A stretch of DNA of 64,000 nucleotides from Pseudoalteromonas flavipulchra NCIMB 2033 = ATCC BAA-314 (GCA_000814665.1 JWIH01000024.1:1-64000), one strand, 5' to 3'; numbered from the stretch's first letter, positions 37,238-45,847 are shown. A program made the numbers and translations. The notes: generated from the letters alone by a model not told the origin.

Positions 37238-37253
37238 GAAGCTTGGCTTATGG

Positions 37254-39395
37254 CTAAAGAGACTTAATTCCCATATTGTAAAGCGTAAAGCCATAAATAT
37301 CGGCATACTGTTCAATTGTCTTGCTTATCGGTGTGCCTGCGCCGTGTCCAGCATTGGTTTCGATACGAATAAGCGTCGGATTAGCACCTGTGTGTTTGCT
37401 TTGTAGCTCAGCGGCAAACTTATAAGAGTGTGCAGGTACTACGCGGTCATCGTGGTCACCTGTAGTGATCATAGTTGCTGGATAATTTACACCAGCCTTT
37501 ACGTTATGCACAGGTGAATAACCTTTCAGGTATTCAAACATCTCTTTGTTGTCTTCCGCCGTACCGTAATCGTAAGCCCAGCCAGCACCAGCAGTAAACG
37601 TGTGGTAACGCAGCATATCAAGTACCCCTACCGCAGGTACAGCTACTTTGAATAGGTCTGGACGTTGTAACATCGTTGCACCTACTAACAAACCACCGTT
37701 CGAACCACCGTTAATTGCAAGCTTTTCACTTGAAGTATAATTTTCAGATACTAAATATTCGCCTGCAGCAATAAAGTCATCAAAAACGTTTTGTTTTTGC
37801 ATTTGAGTACCTGCTTTGTGCCATTTTTTACCGTACTCACCGCCGCCACGTAAGTTTGCTACCGCATAAACACCACCCAGCTCTAACCAAGCTGCACGTG
37901 TTGGGCTAAAGTAAGGCTTAAGACTGACATTAAATCCACCATAACCGTACAACAGAGTCGGGTTGTTACCATCCTGTTTCAGCCCTTTTTTATGGGTGAT
38001 GATCATCGGCACACGGGTGCCGTCTTTTGAGGTGTAAAAAACTTGCTTAGACACGTAAGCATCTGAATCAAAATCTACTTTATCTGAACTATATAACTCG
38101 CTACGCCCTGATTCTGCATCGAAAGCAAAGATAGACCTCGGGGTGTTGTAGTTAGTGAATGAGTAATAAAGTACTTTATCTTCTTCCTCACCGCTAAAGC
38201 CACTCACAGTGCCTACACCTGGAAGCGCAATGTCACGGATCAGTTTACCTTTGAAGTCATATTGTTTTACCAATGAAATTGCATCTTTGATGTAAGTCGC
38301 AAATAGGTAACCTGAACCTGTTGAAACCGATAGTACATTGTCGGTTTCTGGGATCACATCTTGCCATTTTTCTGGTTGTGGCTGTTTCGCATTGACTTTA
38401 ACGATACGACGGTTCGGCGCATCTAAGTTAGTGCTTAAGAACAATGTGTCGCCTTCACTGTGGATCACGCTGGTATCAGAGTTGGTATGATCTAAAATCG
38501 TTACCCAGTCACTGTTTGGTTTGCTTAAGTCACGAATAAATAACTTGTTACCTGATGTTGATACCGCAGCAGAGATCACTAAGTATTTTTTATCGTCTGT
38601 TACACCACCATAAACATAACGGTGTTTTTGCGCATCAGTGGCACCAAAAATGACCTTATCTTGATCTTGAGGTGTACCAATCTTGTGATAATACACTTTA
38701 TGTTGGTCAGTTTTTGCAGAAAGTTCACTGCCCTTAGGCTTGTCATAGCTTGAGTAGTAAAAGCCTTCATTACCAAACCAAGAGATACCACTAAACTTCA
38801 CATCGACCAGCGTTTCACCGACCTGCTCTTTAGTCTCGGCGTTTAGCACAATCACTTTACGCCAGTCACTCCCACCTTCGGAAATTTGATAAGCCACTAA
38901 TGAGGCGTCTTTACTAAAACTTAATCCTGCAAGCGATGTTGTGCCATCTTCACTCATGGTATTTGGGTCTAAAAATACCTCAGCCTCACCACCTTCTTTT
39001 TGGCGGTACAAAACACTTTGGTTTTGCAATCCATCATTTTTGTAAAAATAAGTATAGTTGCCGTGTTTAAAAGGCTGAGAAACACGCTCGTAATCAAGTA
39101 GTTCGGTGAGGCGTTTTTCGATGTCTTTACGATATGGAATCTGCGATAAATATGCTTGAGTAGTCTCGTTTTGTGCTTTTACCCACGCAGCGGTTTCTGC
39201 GCTTTTATCGTCTTCTAACCAGCGATATGGATCTGCCACTTGCGTACCGAAGTAGTTGTCTATCACTGTGCCTGTTTTAGTGATTGGATATTTCACAGAT
39301 TGCGTCAATGCCGCATTATTAGATTGTTCATTTTCGGTATTAACACATCCGACAAGCGCAAGAGCAATGGCTCCAGCTAGTATCTTCTTTATCAT
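37254..39395 (-). CDS. Prolyl oligopeptidase (S9A), lipoprotein
   Basis: Serine peptidase of 713 residues that cleaves short peptides after proline. The lipoprotein signal MIKKILAGAIALALVGC places it in the cell envelope. After an N-terminal cap (about 35-100) comes a seven-bladed propeller (about 100-430). The alpha/beta-hydrolase domain holds the nucleophile in GGSNGGLL, the aspartate in TGDHDDRVVP and the histidine in NAGHGAG. These match S9A prolyl oligopeptidases (DPYRWLED near the N-terminus is also diagnostic). Monocistronic with its own terminator; it probably helps in peptide scavenging. Confidence 0.96.
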   Translation of the reverse strand: MIKKILAGAIALALVGCVNTENEQSNNAALTQSVKYPITKTGTVIDNYFGTQVADPYRWLEDDKSAETAAWVKAQNETTQAYLSQIPYRKDIEKRLTELLDYERVSQPFKHGNYTYFYKNDGLQNQSVLYRQKEGGEAEVFLDPNTMSEDGTTSLAGLSFSKDASLVAYQISEGGSDWRKVIVLNAETKEQVGETLVDVKFSGISWFGNEGFYYSSYDKPKGSELSAKTDQHKVYYHKIGTPQDQDKVIFGATDAQKHRYVYGGVTDDKKYLVISAAVSTSGNKLFIRDLSKPNSDWVTILDHTNSDTSVIHSEGDTLFLSTNLDAPNRRIVKVNAKQPQPEKWQDVIPETDNVLSVSTGSGYLFATYIKDAISLVKQYDFKGKLIRDIALPGVGTVSGFSGEEEDKVLYYSFTNYNTPRSIFAFDAESGRSELYSSDKVDFDSDAYVSKQVFYTSKDGTRVPMIITHKKGLKQDGNNPTLLYGYGGFNVSLKPYFSPTRAAWLELGGVYAVANLRGGGEYGKKWHKAGTQMQKQNVFDDFIAAGEYLVSENYTSSEKLAINGGSNGGLLVGATMLQRPDLFKVAVPAVGVLDMLRYHTFTAGAGWAYDYGTAEDNKEMFEYLKGYSPVHNVKAGVNYPATMITTGDHDDRVVPAHSYKFAAELQSKHTGANPTLIRIETNAGHGAGTPISKTIEQYADIYGFTLYNMGIKSL

Positions 39396-39626
39396 TGTGG
39401 GGATTCCTATTGGTTCTTATTAGCTACTATCTCGCCGCAGTTTCTTGCGCCTTACTCAGCAATAAGACTTTTCGATACGGCATTTTTCGTTAAGCATTTA
39501 TCAGTGTGGGACATGATTACGCTACTAGAATTGCTGTGGATTGTAGTGAAGCTCGTGTATTTGTCTACAAATTGTAGACAAATACACGAGTAAGAAGGTT
39601 AAATTGAAGTTGATTTGGCGTAATTA
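39396..39626. other. Intergenic region with an inverted repeat
   Basis: CTCGTGTATTTGTCTACAA (39551-39569) is repeated inverted as TTGTAGACAAATACACGAG (39570-39588), giving a perfect 19-bp palindrome with no loop, between the oligopeptidase and DUF3833 genes. There is no U-run on either strand. It may be an operator or a hairpin left from a mobile element. Confidence 0.7.
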
Positions 39627-40157
39627 TTATTGCCTTTGCATAAATATTGTGACTTCAGCCATTACAATACCGAACTTTTCAATATAAGAGCGGTTCATGA
39701 GAGTGGTTTGGTCAAACGACCACATCCAATCATCAAAGTGTACTTCGTAGCTGGTGTCGTCAACGGGTAAGTCCATTCTATACTGCCAATTCATCGCATT
39801 GCCGTAGGTTTCACCCGATGCTGAGTTGAGAATATCGTCGGCGCGGCCTGAATACTGGTTGCCTGATGCCTTTGTAATAGTCCAAACTCGTGTTTTGACG
39901 CCATCACCGAGCAGATAGTTGAAGGACTCATCTAAAACAAGCTCTGACTGGTTATTGATTGAACCTTTGATATCGACGGTAAACTGTTGCACTAAGTTGC
40001 CATCGCTGTCTTGGACTATCCCCCATGCTTTTATGTCACCAACAAAAAACTCATAAGGGTCAAATTGCGGTTTAAGTGTCGAGTATTTTTTACCGTCAAT
40101 GCCCGAACTACAAGCAGATAATAAAAATAGAGTGAGTACTGCAAGAGTGATGCGCAT
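39627..40157 (-). CDS. DUF3833 family lipoprotein
   Basis: Lipoprotein of 176 residues: signal and lipobox MRITLAVLTLFLLSACSS, AAGGAG before the start. The body (FDPYEFFVGDIKAWGIVQD ... WQYRMDLPVDD ... FDDWMWSFDQTTLMNRSYIEKFGI) matches DUF3833, a lipocalin-like domain of unknown function. In marine gammaproteobacteria DUF3833 genes often accompany chalcone-isomerase-like and fatty-acid modification genes; the chalcone-isomerase-like gene is directly upstream here, on the same strand, so the two probably form a unit. Confidence 0.9.
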   Translation of the reverse strand: MRITLAVLTLFLLSACSSGIDGKKYSTLKPQFDPYEFFVGDIKAWGIVQDSDGNLVQQFTVDIKGSINNQSELVLDESFNYLLGDGVKTRVWTITKASGNQYSGRADDILNSASGETYGNAMNWQYRMDLPVDDTSYEVHFDDWMWSFDQTTLMNRSYIEKFGIVMAEVTIFMQRQ

Positions 40158-40252
40158 TGTTTTCTCCTTAGGCTAGAGGCCTCTTTGAGTGCTATTGCTT
40201 TTTATATATGAGCCAAATAGCGAAGATGAAATTAATGGAAAAAAGCCATATG

Positions 40253-40780
40253 CTACTTCCGCTTTAGACCTAGAAGCTCGGCTCGCATGGCTGGTTCGGA
40301 TGTTTTTTCACCGAGCCAAATATTGAAAAAACGGATAGTAAATTCCGAATCTTTCACTTCGCCAATAAGCTTTTTATCTTGGTAAAACTGTGTAGTTCCT
40401 TCGGGGGTTCTTACACCAAAGAGCAGGGTCCCTTTAGAGACATCGGGGAAAGTTTTTTCCATTTCTGCCAGCCATTGCTCACCTTGACTCGAATTATTAA
40501 ATCCTTGCTTTTCCATCTCTTTAAGAGATCGTTTTGCTATCTCTTTACCGTCAAGCGCGCGTAAATAATGTAGTGCCAATACAAAAGGTTGGTCTTTAGA
40601 GTACTCTCCTTGGGGGGCATAAAGGCTGGCATCATAAACATCCCAAAACAAATAGGTCATTCGACTTGTTTTGCCGACTTGTTGAGGGTTGTCTATAAGT
40701 TGATTTACAAGATCACTGGCGCTTGCGAAACCCTGAGTGCTGAATAGCAACATCAAAAAGGTAAAGATCGTCCTTTGCAT
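40253..40780 (-). CDS. Chalcone isomerase-like exported protein
   Basis: Secreted or periplasmic protein of 175 residues with signal MQRTIFTFLMLLFSTQGFASA. The fold family is suggested by KTSRMTYLFWDVYDASLYAP, FVLALHYLRALDGKEIAKRS and FNIWLGEKTSEPAMRAELLG, which match bacterial chalcone-isomerase-like domain proteins. These lack the plant enzyme activity and probably bind fatty acids or other lipids. It lies 95 bp upstream of the DUF3833 lipoprotein gene on the same strand and is likely cotranscribed. Confidence 0.9.
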   Translation of the reverse strand: MQRTIFTFLMLLFSTQGFASASDLVNQLIDNPQQVGKTSRMTYLFWDVYDASLYAPQGEYSKDQPFVLALHYLRALDGKEIAKRSLKEMEKQGFNNSSQGEQWLAEMEKTFPDVSKGTLLFGVRTPEGTTQFYQDKKLIGEVKDSEFTIRFFNIWLGEKTSEPAMRAELLGLKRK

Positions 40781-40922
40781 ACTAACCTCTTCCTATATAA
40801 AAACGATTAGTCTCATATACGAACGAGTTGGAGAGTTTGTTCACTTTGCTGCTGTCTGAAAGGTGCTGTCATCCCCCTTTACAATTTGCTAAGCTGACTA
40901 AAACCTACATACAGGAGTTATT

Positions 40923-41405
40923 ATGAGCCTTTCAATTCGCCCAGCAGAAGTAGCTGATGCCGCGACAATACTGCACTTTATCAACGAACTTGCAATTTAT
41001 GAGAAAGAGCCAGATGCAGTGCTCAATACCGTGGAAGAAATAGAACAGAAATTGTTTGGTAAAGAAGCCAGAGCACACAGCGTTATTTGTGAACTAGATG
41101 GTGAAGCAATCGGGTTCGCAGTGTATTTCTTTAATTATTCTACTTGGCTTGGCAAGCACGGACTTTATCTTGAAGACTTATATGTGTCACAAGACAAACG
41201 CGGTGTTGGTGCAGGTAAAGGGATCATGAAGTACCTCGCAAGACTTGCACTACAAAAGGACTGTGGTCGCTTTGAGTGGGTGGTGCTGGACTGGAACAAA
41301 CCATCAATCGATTTTTATGAAAGTATTGGTGCTAAAGCACAAAACGAATGGATTATTTATCGCCTATCAGGGCAAGAGCTCATCGATTTTGCTGAGCAAG
41401 TATAG
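40923..41405 (+). CDS. GNAT family N-acetyltransferase (SSAT-like)
   Basis: A 160-residue acetyltransferase. The opening IRPAEVADAATILHFINELAIYEKEPDAV, then GFAVYFFNYSTWLGKHGLYLEDLYV, the acetyl-CoA loop KRGVGAGKGIMKYL and the C-terminal WVVLDWNKPSIDFYESIGA are characteristic of the spermidine/spermine or thialysine acetyltransferase group. CAGGAG precedes the start. A polyamine or diamine substrate is suggested by family but not proven. Confidence 0.92.
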   Translation: MSLSIRPAEVADAATILHFINELAIYEKEPDAVLNTVEEIEQKLFGKEARAHSVICELDGEAIGFAVYFFNYSTWLGKHGLYLEDLYVSQDKRGVGAGKGIMKYLARLALQKDCGRFEWVVLDWNKPSIDFYESIGAKAQNEWIIYRLSGQELIDFAEQV

Positions 41406-41561
41406 TGAAATTTATTGGCCTGTTGGCTATACATTATTTGAAGAGAAACTCCGATCTTTAACAATTGAGCCGAGTAAACATACGTAGAATTTGTACCCAA
41501 TATTTTTGGTGAATATTGTAAGTGTGATTTTTATTAATAGAAACAATACTATATATTTAGA

Positions 41562-41651
41562 GTGTTCCCCGCAGACGCGGGGCTAAACCGCCAACAATGA
41601 TGGAGCTGCACCAGGCGCACGTGTGTTCCCCGTATGCACGGGGCTAAACCT
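41562..41651 (+). CRISPR. Relic type I-E-like CRISPR array: two repeats and one 32-nt spacer, no cas genes
   Basis: Repeat 1 (41562-41590) begins GTGTTCCCCGCAGACGCGGG and ends GCTAAACCG; repeat 2 (41623-41651) begins GTGTTCCCCGTATGCACGGG and ends GCTAAACCT. Both are 29 nt, close to the E. coli I-E repeat (GAGTTCCCCGC ... GCGGGGATAAACCG). The spacer 41591-41622 is 32 nt, the standard I-E spacer length. The repeats differ at five positions, but the CCCCGC/GCGGGG stem is kept as CCCCGT/ACGGGG. An AT-rich, leader-like stretch precedes repeat 1. With one spacer this is a relic or mini-array, and a family of stem-loops is the alternative. Confidence 0.68.
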
Positions 41652-41820
41652 GAGTTTTTCAGGTCTGAATCATGTGCTGTAATTCGTCCGTGAAGCAGTA
41701 TCCTTCACGCATTCATGCGCTCACCTTAGCTGGCTGCGAAACGATGATGACTCCAGACTTCCTGCCTTTCGGGTCAGCAGAGCTGTTCAAAAATATTCCA
41801 GATATTTTTGTCGGTCCTAC

Positions 41821-41849
41821 TTCGCCCCCGTTCGCACGGGACTAAATCG
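41821..41849 (+). repeat. Third, decayed CRISPR-like repeat
   Basis: TTCGCCCCCGTTCGCACGGG followed by ACTAAATCG aligns over 29 nt with the two repeats at 41.6 kb, keeping a CCCGT/ACGGG stem. The roughly 45 nt after it (gagttactcaggtctggatc, then atgtgctg) match the 45 nt after repeat 2 (gagtttttcaggtctgaatc, then atgtgctg), so a repeat-plus-flank unit was duplicated about 198 bp apart. Confidence 0.6.
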
Positions 41850-41966
41850 GAGTTACTCAGGTCTGGATCATGTGCTGGAATTTATTTATGAAGCTGTTAA
41901 CCGGTGGGGACTTTGGACTTGCTCATACACGCTCCGGATTAAGTGATAGCCAACCTTGTTCGCCGG

Positions 41967-42242
41967 TTACTTATCTACATGGCCTAAATCGCGCTCAGGA
42001 TCTAATAAATCTCTCACTCTTCTTTTGAGCACCTTGGCTTCTGGAAAGCCATCATCTGCTTTGCGGCACCAAATTAACGTATCGTTGCAGTAAATTTCGA
42101 ATACGCCTTTACTTGCAGGCGCGAGCGCAACTTGCTTTAAATCGTCGGAGAAAGTTGAAAGCAGCTCTTGTGCAAGCCAAGAAGCTCGCAGCATCCATTG
42201 GCAAAGCACGCAGTAATGAATTGTAATGATTGGTTTTTGCAT
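41967..42242 (-). CDS. SelT/SelW/SelH family redox protein
   Basis: A 91-residue thioredoxin-like Rdx-family protein. The N-terminal ITIHYCVLCQWMLRASWLAQELL carries the CxxC redox pair (C11, C14) in the family position, where selenoproteins of this family may have selenocysteine. GVFEIYCNDTLIWCRKADDGFPEAKVLKRRVRD is the conserved second half. Precise function of bacterial members is unknown. It lies between the CRISPR-like relic and the TPR-hydroxylase gene and appears monocistronic. Confidence 0.9.
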   Translation of the reverse strand: MQKPIITIHYCVLCQWMLRASWLAQELLSTFSDDLKQVALAPASKGVFEIYCNDTLIWCRKADDGFPEAKVLKRRVRDLLDPERDLGHVDK

Positions 42243-42308
42243 GAATTTACATTAACTTGAAGATTGTGATTGGATTTTAGCACTGTGATTTATGATGTGG
42301 CTAGTATG

Positions 42309-42331
42309 AAAAAAACGGGGGTTACCCCCCG
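42309..42331 (-). terminator. Rho-independent terminator of the TPR-hydroxylase gene
   Basis: CGGGGG (42316-42321) pairs with CCCCCG (42326-42331). On the minus strand the stem is followed by seven U residues (A-run 42309-42315). Confidence 0.88.
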
Positions 42332-42445
42332 AAATTATCCAGGGAGACCTCAATCATAAGGTCAAACTTTAAGTTACGGGTTATTCACATAGTAACAACC
42401 CCTTTTGTGGTAAGTTGAGGGGGAGACGTGATGAAAATTAGGATT

Positions 42446-43606
42446 CTAGTGATCGTTTCTATATTGAACCAAAGTTGCGTTTAAATTATCAATCCAACGT
42501 TGTCTATTTTTAAATTCTGATTGTATTGCCTGGCGTTGAGTCGATGTTAGATCAGGATGCCAAATTGAGAATATAAGTACAATTCGGTCACGGTCGCTGC
42601 CATTATGTGCCATATGCAAATAGGAGTCATCGAAGATGGTGAGTTGATGTTCTTGCCATGAAGCACGCTCGCCATTGACGTCTAGGTAACAGTCATGGGG
42701 AATATCTATGGCTAAATGCACTGTTAAGCTGTGGTTCGAAAGGCCGTAATGTGGAGTGATGGTTTGGCCTTTGGCTAATTTAGAGTAAAACACTTCGTAT
42801 GGAGATGCTGTTAAGCCATAACAAGGTACTTTCTCTAAGGCCTTTTTGAGTATAGGAAAGTGCTTTGACACTGAAACGTTTTCCACACCCTCTTTAAAAA
42901 GGGATAACGCTTGCCAGTTGTTACTGTTTGCGAGCATTGGAAATGCGCTTTCATACTCTTTACCCGACAAATAAGGCGTAAGGTGTGAAGATGCGCTACT
43001 AAACGTAGTGTGGAATTCTTTGATGATGTCGGGGATCGTAGCGTTAAAGCTTTCATACCATGCAAATTGCTCCGCGGGCCAGATAGGATGAGCACTTAGA
43101 TTCGCAACGTAAAAAAGGTGTGGTGCTTGGGCTGTTTCAAAAGGTTTACTACTGTATTGCACCCAGCGACCCGACTCAATGCTTGATGCTGTACCAAGGT
43201 TCTTTTCCATACACTGCCAAGCTTTTTGGAAGCGCTCAAGTGTTTGAGGGGCGGTGCTATTGGCGAGTTGAAGGCGCTTAAAGCTGCCTGTGAGTGCTTC
43301 ACATAGGGTGTAACATACGAGTGCTGTACTGTCTTCTCCCCTCTTCTCTAATAAATGTCCAAGGTAGAGATACACTAAGTAGTTTTTGGGTGCCAGAGTA
43401 AGGCAGTGAAAGTAGGCCTTTTCACTTTCAGGTAACGCTCCAATTTGCTCTAAAATTACAGCAACCCGATAGCTTAGTTCAGCACTCTGAGGATAGCTAT
43501 CGATTAGCTTCGATAATAATAATGGCCAACTATTTTGTGGCTCGCATTCGAGAATTGGCTGTAAAAGTGAATCTATATTGAGTGGTTGTATCTCTTCGTT
43601 TGTCAT
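42446..43606 (-). CDS. TPR protein with aspartyl/asparaginyl beta-hydroxylase-like domain
   Basis: A 386-residue protein. Residues 1-130 contain TPR-like helices (RVAVILEQIGALPESEKAYF; YLYLGHLLEKRGEDSTALVC). The C-terminal half (about 200-365) has the aspartyl/asparaginyl beta-hydroxylase pattern of 2OG-Fe(II) oxygenases: HYGLSNHSLTVHLAIDIP, GERASWQEHQLTIFDDSYLHMAHN and an Arg in DRDRIVLIFSIWHPDL. Iron ligands are expected among these His/Asp residues. Targets are unknown. It follows another TPR-oxygenase gene and a TonB-dependent receptor on the same strand, with a MITE copy just upstream of its start. Confidence 0.87.
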   Translation of the reverse strand: MTNEEIQPLNIDSLLQPILECEPQNSWPLLLSKLIDSYPQSAELSYRVAVILEQIGALPESEKAYFHCLTLAPKNYLVYLYLGHLLEKRGEDSTALVCYTLCEALTGSFKRLQLANSTAPQTLERFQKAWQCMEKNLGTASSIESGRWVQYSSKPFETAQAPHLFYVANLSAHPIWPAEQFAWYESFNATIPDIIKEFHTTFSSASSHLTPYLSGKEYESAFPMLANSNNWQALSLFKEGVENVSVSKHFPILKKALEKVPCYGLTASPYEVFYSKLAKGQTITPHYGLSNHSLTVHLAIDIPHDCYLDVNGERASWQEHQLTIFDDSYLHMAHNGSDRDRIVLIFSIWHPDLTSTQRQAIQSEFKNRQRWIDNLNATLVQYRNDH

Positions 43607-43628
43607 TAAAGTGGTTTCTCTTTCTATT

Positions 43629-43823
43629 TAACCTGAGCTGCGGATAATTAATGCCTTTCTAGCAGCCAGTTTTAGCGTTAACTGCGTTGAATTCACTTCC
43701 AATAGCCAGCTATTGGTGCGTAAATTCGCCTTGTTTTCCCTAAAACTCTCTGGCTAGACAAGGAAAAACTAAGTTGTTCTTTAGAAACAATGAGTTTGAA
43801 CATTCCTTATCCAAACCTCAGGT
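43629..43823. mobile_element. MITE-like element, copy 2
   Basis: A 195-bp element with the same termini as copy 1 (ACCTGAGCTGCGGATAAT ... TTATCCAAACCTCAGGT), flanked by TA at 43627-43628 and 43824-43825. It fills almost the whole gap between two same-strand genes. Its right end supplies a base of the upstream gene's stop codon: TAA is formed by the TA duplication plus the element's first A (minus strand). Confidence 0.82.
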
Positions 43824-45661
43824 TATTTATTAAGAACGCCAATATCGAATGGCAAAGTCATTCGATAGTTATTACTCGTAGGGTTAAATGGCTGTGTTCC
43901 ATGCCAAAAATAAGAGGGGAAGATCACGATTTGCCCTCGTTGAGGTTTTACGGTTTTGAATGGTGGAAAATCGTAGGGTGGTGCCAATGGTGGCCGCCCA
44001 AACTCAATTACACCATTATTGCTATCGTCATTTGGCGTGTTGATATATAGAACTACACTAATCCAGCCTGCGGGGTGAATATGGCTTACGTGGAAACCTT
44101 GCTCCGTCAGTTTGACAGACCATGAGCCTGTAATGCATTTCTCTTTGCGTAAATGAGCTAAAAAGGGATGCTCTGGATCTAAATCTAACTTATTAAGGCA
44201 TTTATCTATATCTCGCAGCAGTTGAGTTCTAGCTTTGGAGATGATTTCGATATCTCTATTAAGCAAGCCTCCTGAAATTTGTGAGCCATTTACTAAGGTC
44301 TGTTCACTTGGAGCTTGTTTACCTTGATGAAGTGTTAGTAAGCATGACTCCAACGCTTTAAGAAAGTCTTCAGTGTCTTGATAGCCGCTCGGAGCACCTA
44401 AAGTTGTGGTCAGAATAAAATCAGGGTTGCATAGAGCGTGGTGCTTTTGTTTATCGGTAGCTTGATATACTACGCTTAGCCAAGCTAATGCAAGTTGTGA
44501 GTTGGGCTGCGCTTGCAACACTTTTTCGAGCAGGGATTGTGCGGTACCGAACTCTCCAAGCTGGATTGCAAATTTTGCTTGCTCACATATCCTGTCGTAA
44601 TTAATGACTATCTTATTGGCACTATCGAAATACTCAAAGGCTGCATTTAGATCATTGTTTGTGGCCGCCAGACGCCCTCTTAACGCGAGTAATGTAGCGG
44701 AAGTATCGGCGTAACCTGACGTCTTGATACATTCCTCACATAACCTGTACTGATTGGTATTCCAGTAAAGTTCAGCTAGGCACTCTATGAGTTCTAGGCG
44801 GTTATTTGCTGACTCCATCGCGTTTAGTAAACTGGTAGCAAAAAGCTGATGCTGCCCACTTTGCCAATAAAGCTCGTTAATCGCTTTATGTATGATTGGA
44901 TTGTATGGGGCTTGTTTCAAAGCCAGATTGTAGGCTTGTTGTGCTTGTTCAAATTGACCATTTGCAAAAAAGCAGTCGCCGAGGTTGTAAAGCGGTTCAT
45001 AGTGCTCAGGTGCTTTTTGATGCACAAATTTAAAGCATTGAATCGCTTGGTTAAATTTAGCCTGTAATTTATAACAAAGGCCCAAATTGTGTATTGCCCG
45101 AAAGACAACCGGAGAGTGTTGAGGAACTTGTTGATAATAACCGATCGCCTCACTGAGGTTTCCTCTTGTTTTTTCAACGTCCCCGAGTATTTTGGTGAGT
45201 TGTCCAGAATCATCTAGAGATTGTCCTTTGAGAGCCCATTGGCTTGCCATGTCGAGCTGATTTTGTTCAAGATACAGAAGCGACAAGTTTTTAAGTAAAT
45301 CTAGATTTTTGGGCTCAGCTTCATACAGCGCAAGGTAGTGGGCTTCCGCTTGCTGTAAATCACCCGATAGCCAGTAACATTTGGCTAGATGAGTTAAGAT
45401 TTCAGTTTTAAGTGGAGCGAGTTTAGCGGCATCACTTAATGAGGTTATTGCGCTTTGCCACTCGGCTAGTGATTTATAGCAAATTCCCAAAAGGTAATGC
45501 AGATCGGGGTGAGGCGAGTCAGTAAAAGGCTGTAACTTAGTTAACGCTTGTTGATATTGTTTTTGTTGGATCAATTTGAAAGCATCTTGAACTGCAATAG
45601 TAATTTCGGGCGCTTGCTTCATATTATTTTTTCTTAAACGGTCAATTAGACTGAGCGGCAT
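43823..45661 (-). CDS. Long TPR protein with C-terminal 2OG-Fe(II) oxygenase domain
   Basis: About 612 residues. TPR units cover about residues 10-400 (DLHYLLGICYKSLAEWQSAI; NLGLCYKLQAKFNQAIQCFK; NLGDCFFANGQFEQAQQAYN). The C-terminal domain (about 470-610) has HVSHIHPAGWISVVLYINTP, GVIEFGRPP and GQIVIFPSYFWHGTQPF with an Arg in NNYRMTLPFDI. This matches the putative 2OG-Fe(II) oxygenase family often fused to TPRs in marine bacteria. The start is uncertain (ATG 45661 chosen; TTG 45679 and ATG 45622 also possible). It lies downstream of the TonB-dependent receptor, and a MITE abuts its stop codon. Confidence 0.86.
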   Translation of the reverse strand: MPLSLIDRLRKNNMKQAPEITIAVQDAFKLIQQKQYQQALTKLQPFTDSPHPDLHYLLGICYKSLAEWQSAITSLSDAAKLAPLKTEILTHLAKCYWLSGDLQQAEAHYLALYEAEPKNLDLLKNLSLLYLEQNQLDMASQWALKGQSLDDSGQLTKILGDVEKTRGNLSEAIGYYQQVPQHSPVVFRAIHNLGLCYKLQAKFNQAIQCFKFVHQKAPEHYEPLYNLGDCFFANGQFEQAQQAYNLALKQAPYNPIIHKAINELYWQSGQHQLFATSLLNAMESANNRLELIECLAELYWNTNQYRLCEECIKTSGYADTSATLLALRGRLAATNNDLNAAFEYFDSANKIVINYDRICEQAKFAIQLGEFGTAQSLLEKVLQAQPNSQLALAWLSVVYQATDKQKHHALCNPDFILTTTLGAPSGYQDTEDFLKALESCLLTLHQGKQAPSEQTLVNGSQISGGLLNRDIEIISKARTQLLRDIDKCLNKLDLDPEHPFLAHLRKEKCITGSWSVKLTEQGFHVSHIHPAGWISVVLYINTPNDDSNNGVIEFGRPPLAPPYDFPPFKTVKPQRGQIVIFPSYFWHGTQPFNPTSNNYRMTLPFDIGVLNK

Positions 45662-45804
45662 ACTTTTTATTTTAGCCAAACTCGACTTAGTTGCGAGTAA
45701 AGTGTTGTTCTTTTGAAGTTTTGTTGGTTTCGATCAATTTTTCAGTAAACGCGATGGAAAATTTAGTAACTCACTGTAGATAAAGGACTTAATACAGCAA
45801 CAAC

Positions 45805-45826
45805 AGAAAAGGGAGCCGAAGCTCCC
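45805..45826 (-). terminator. Terminator of the TonB-dependent receptor gene
   Basis: GGGAGC (45811-45816) and GCTCCC (45821-45826) enclose CGAA. On the minus strand this reads GGGAGC-TTCG-GCTCCC-TTTTC, a stable UUCG-type hairpin with a U-run, about 20 bp after the stop codon. Confidence 0.88.
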
Positions 45827-45847
45827 TAGTCTTTCAGTATCAACTGA

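Noticed and set aside
41406..41966. Search for cas genes or a longer array around the CRISPR-like repeats
   Set aside because: No ORF of Cas type lies on either strand nearby, and only one decayed extra repeat could be found, so a functional CRISPR-Cas locus is not claimed.
45662..45679. TTG start for the long TPR-oxygenase gene
   Set aside because: It would add only six residues and has no better ribosome-binding site than ATG 45661; the start stays uncertain.
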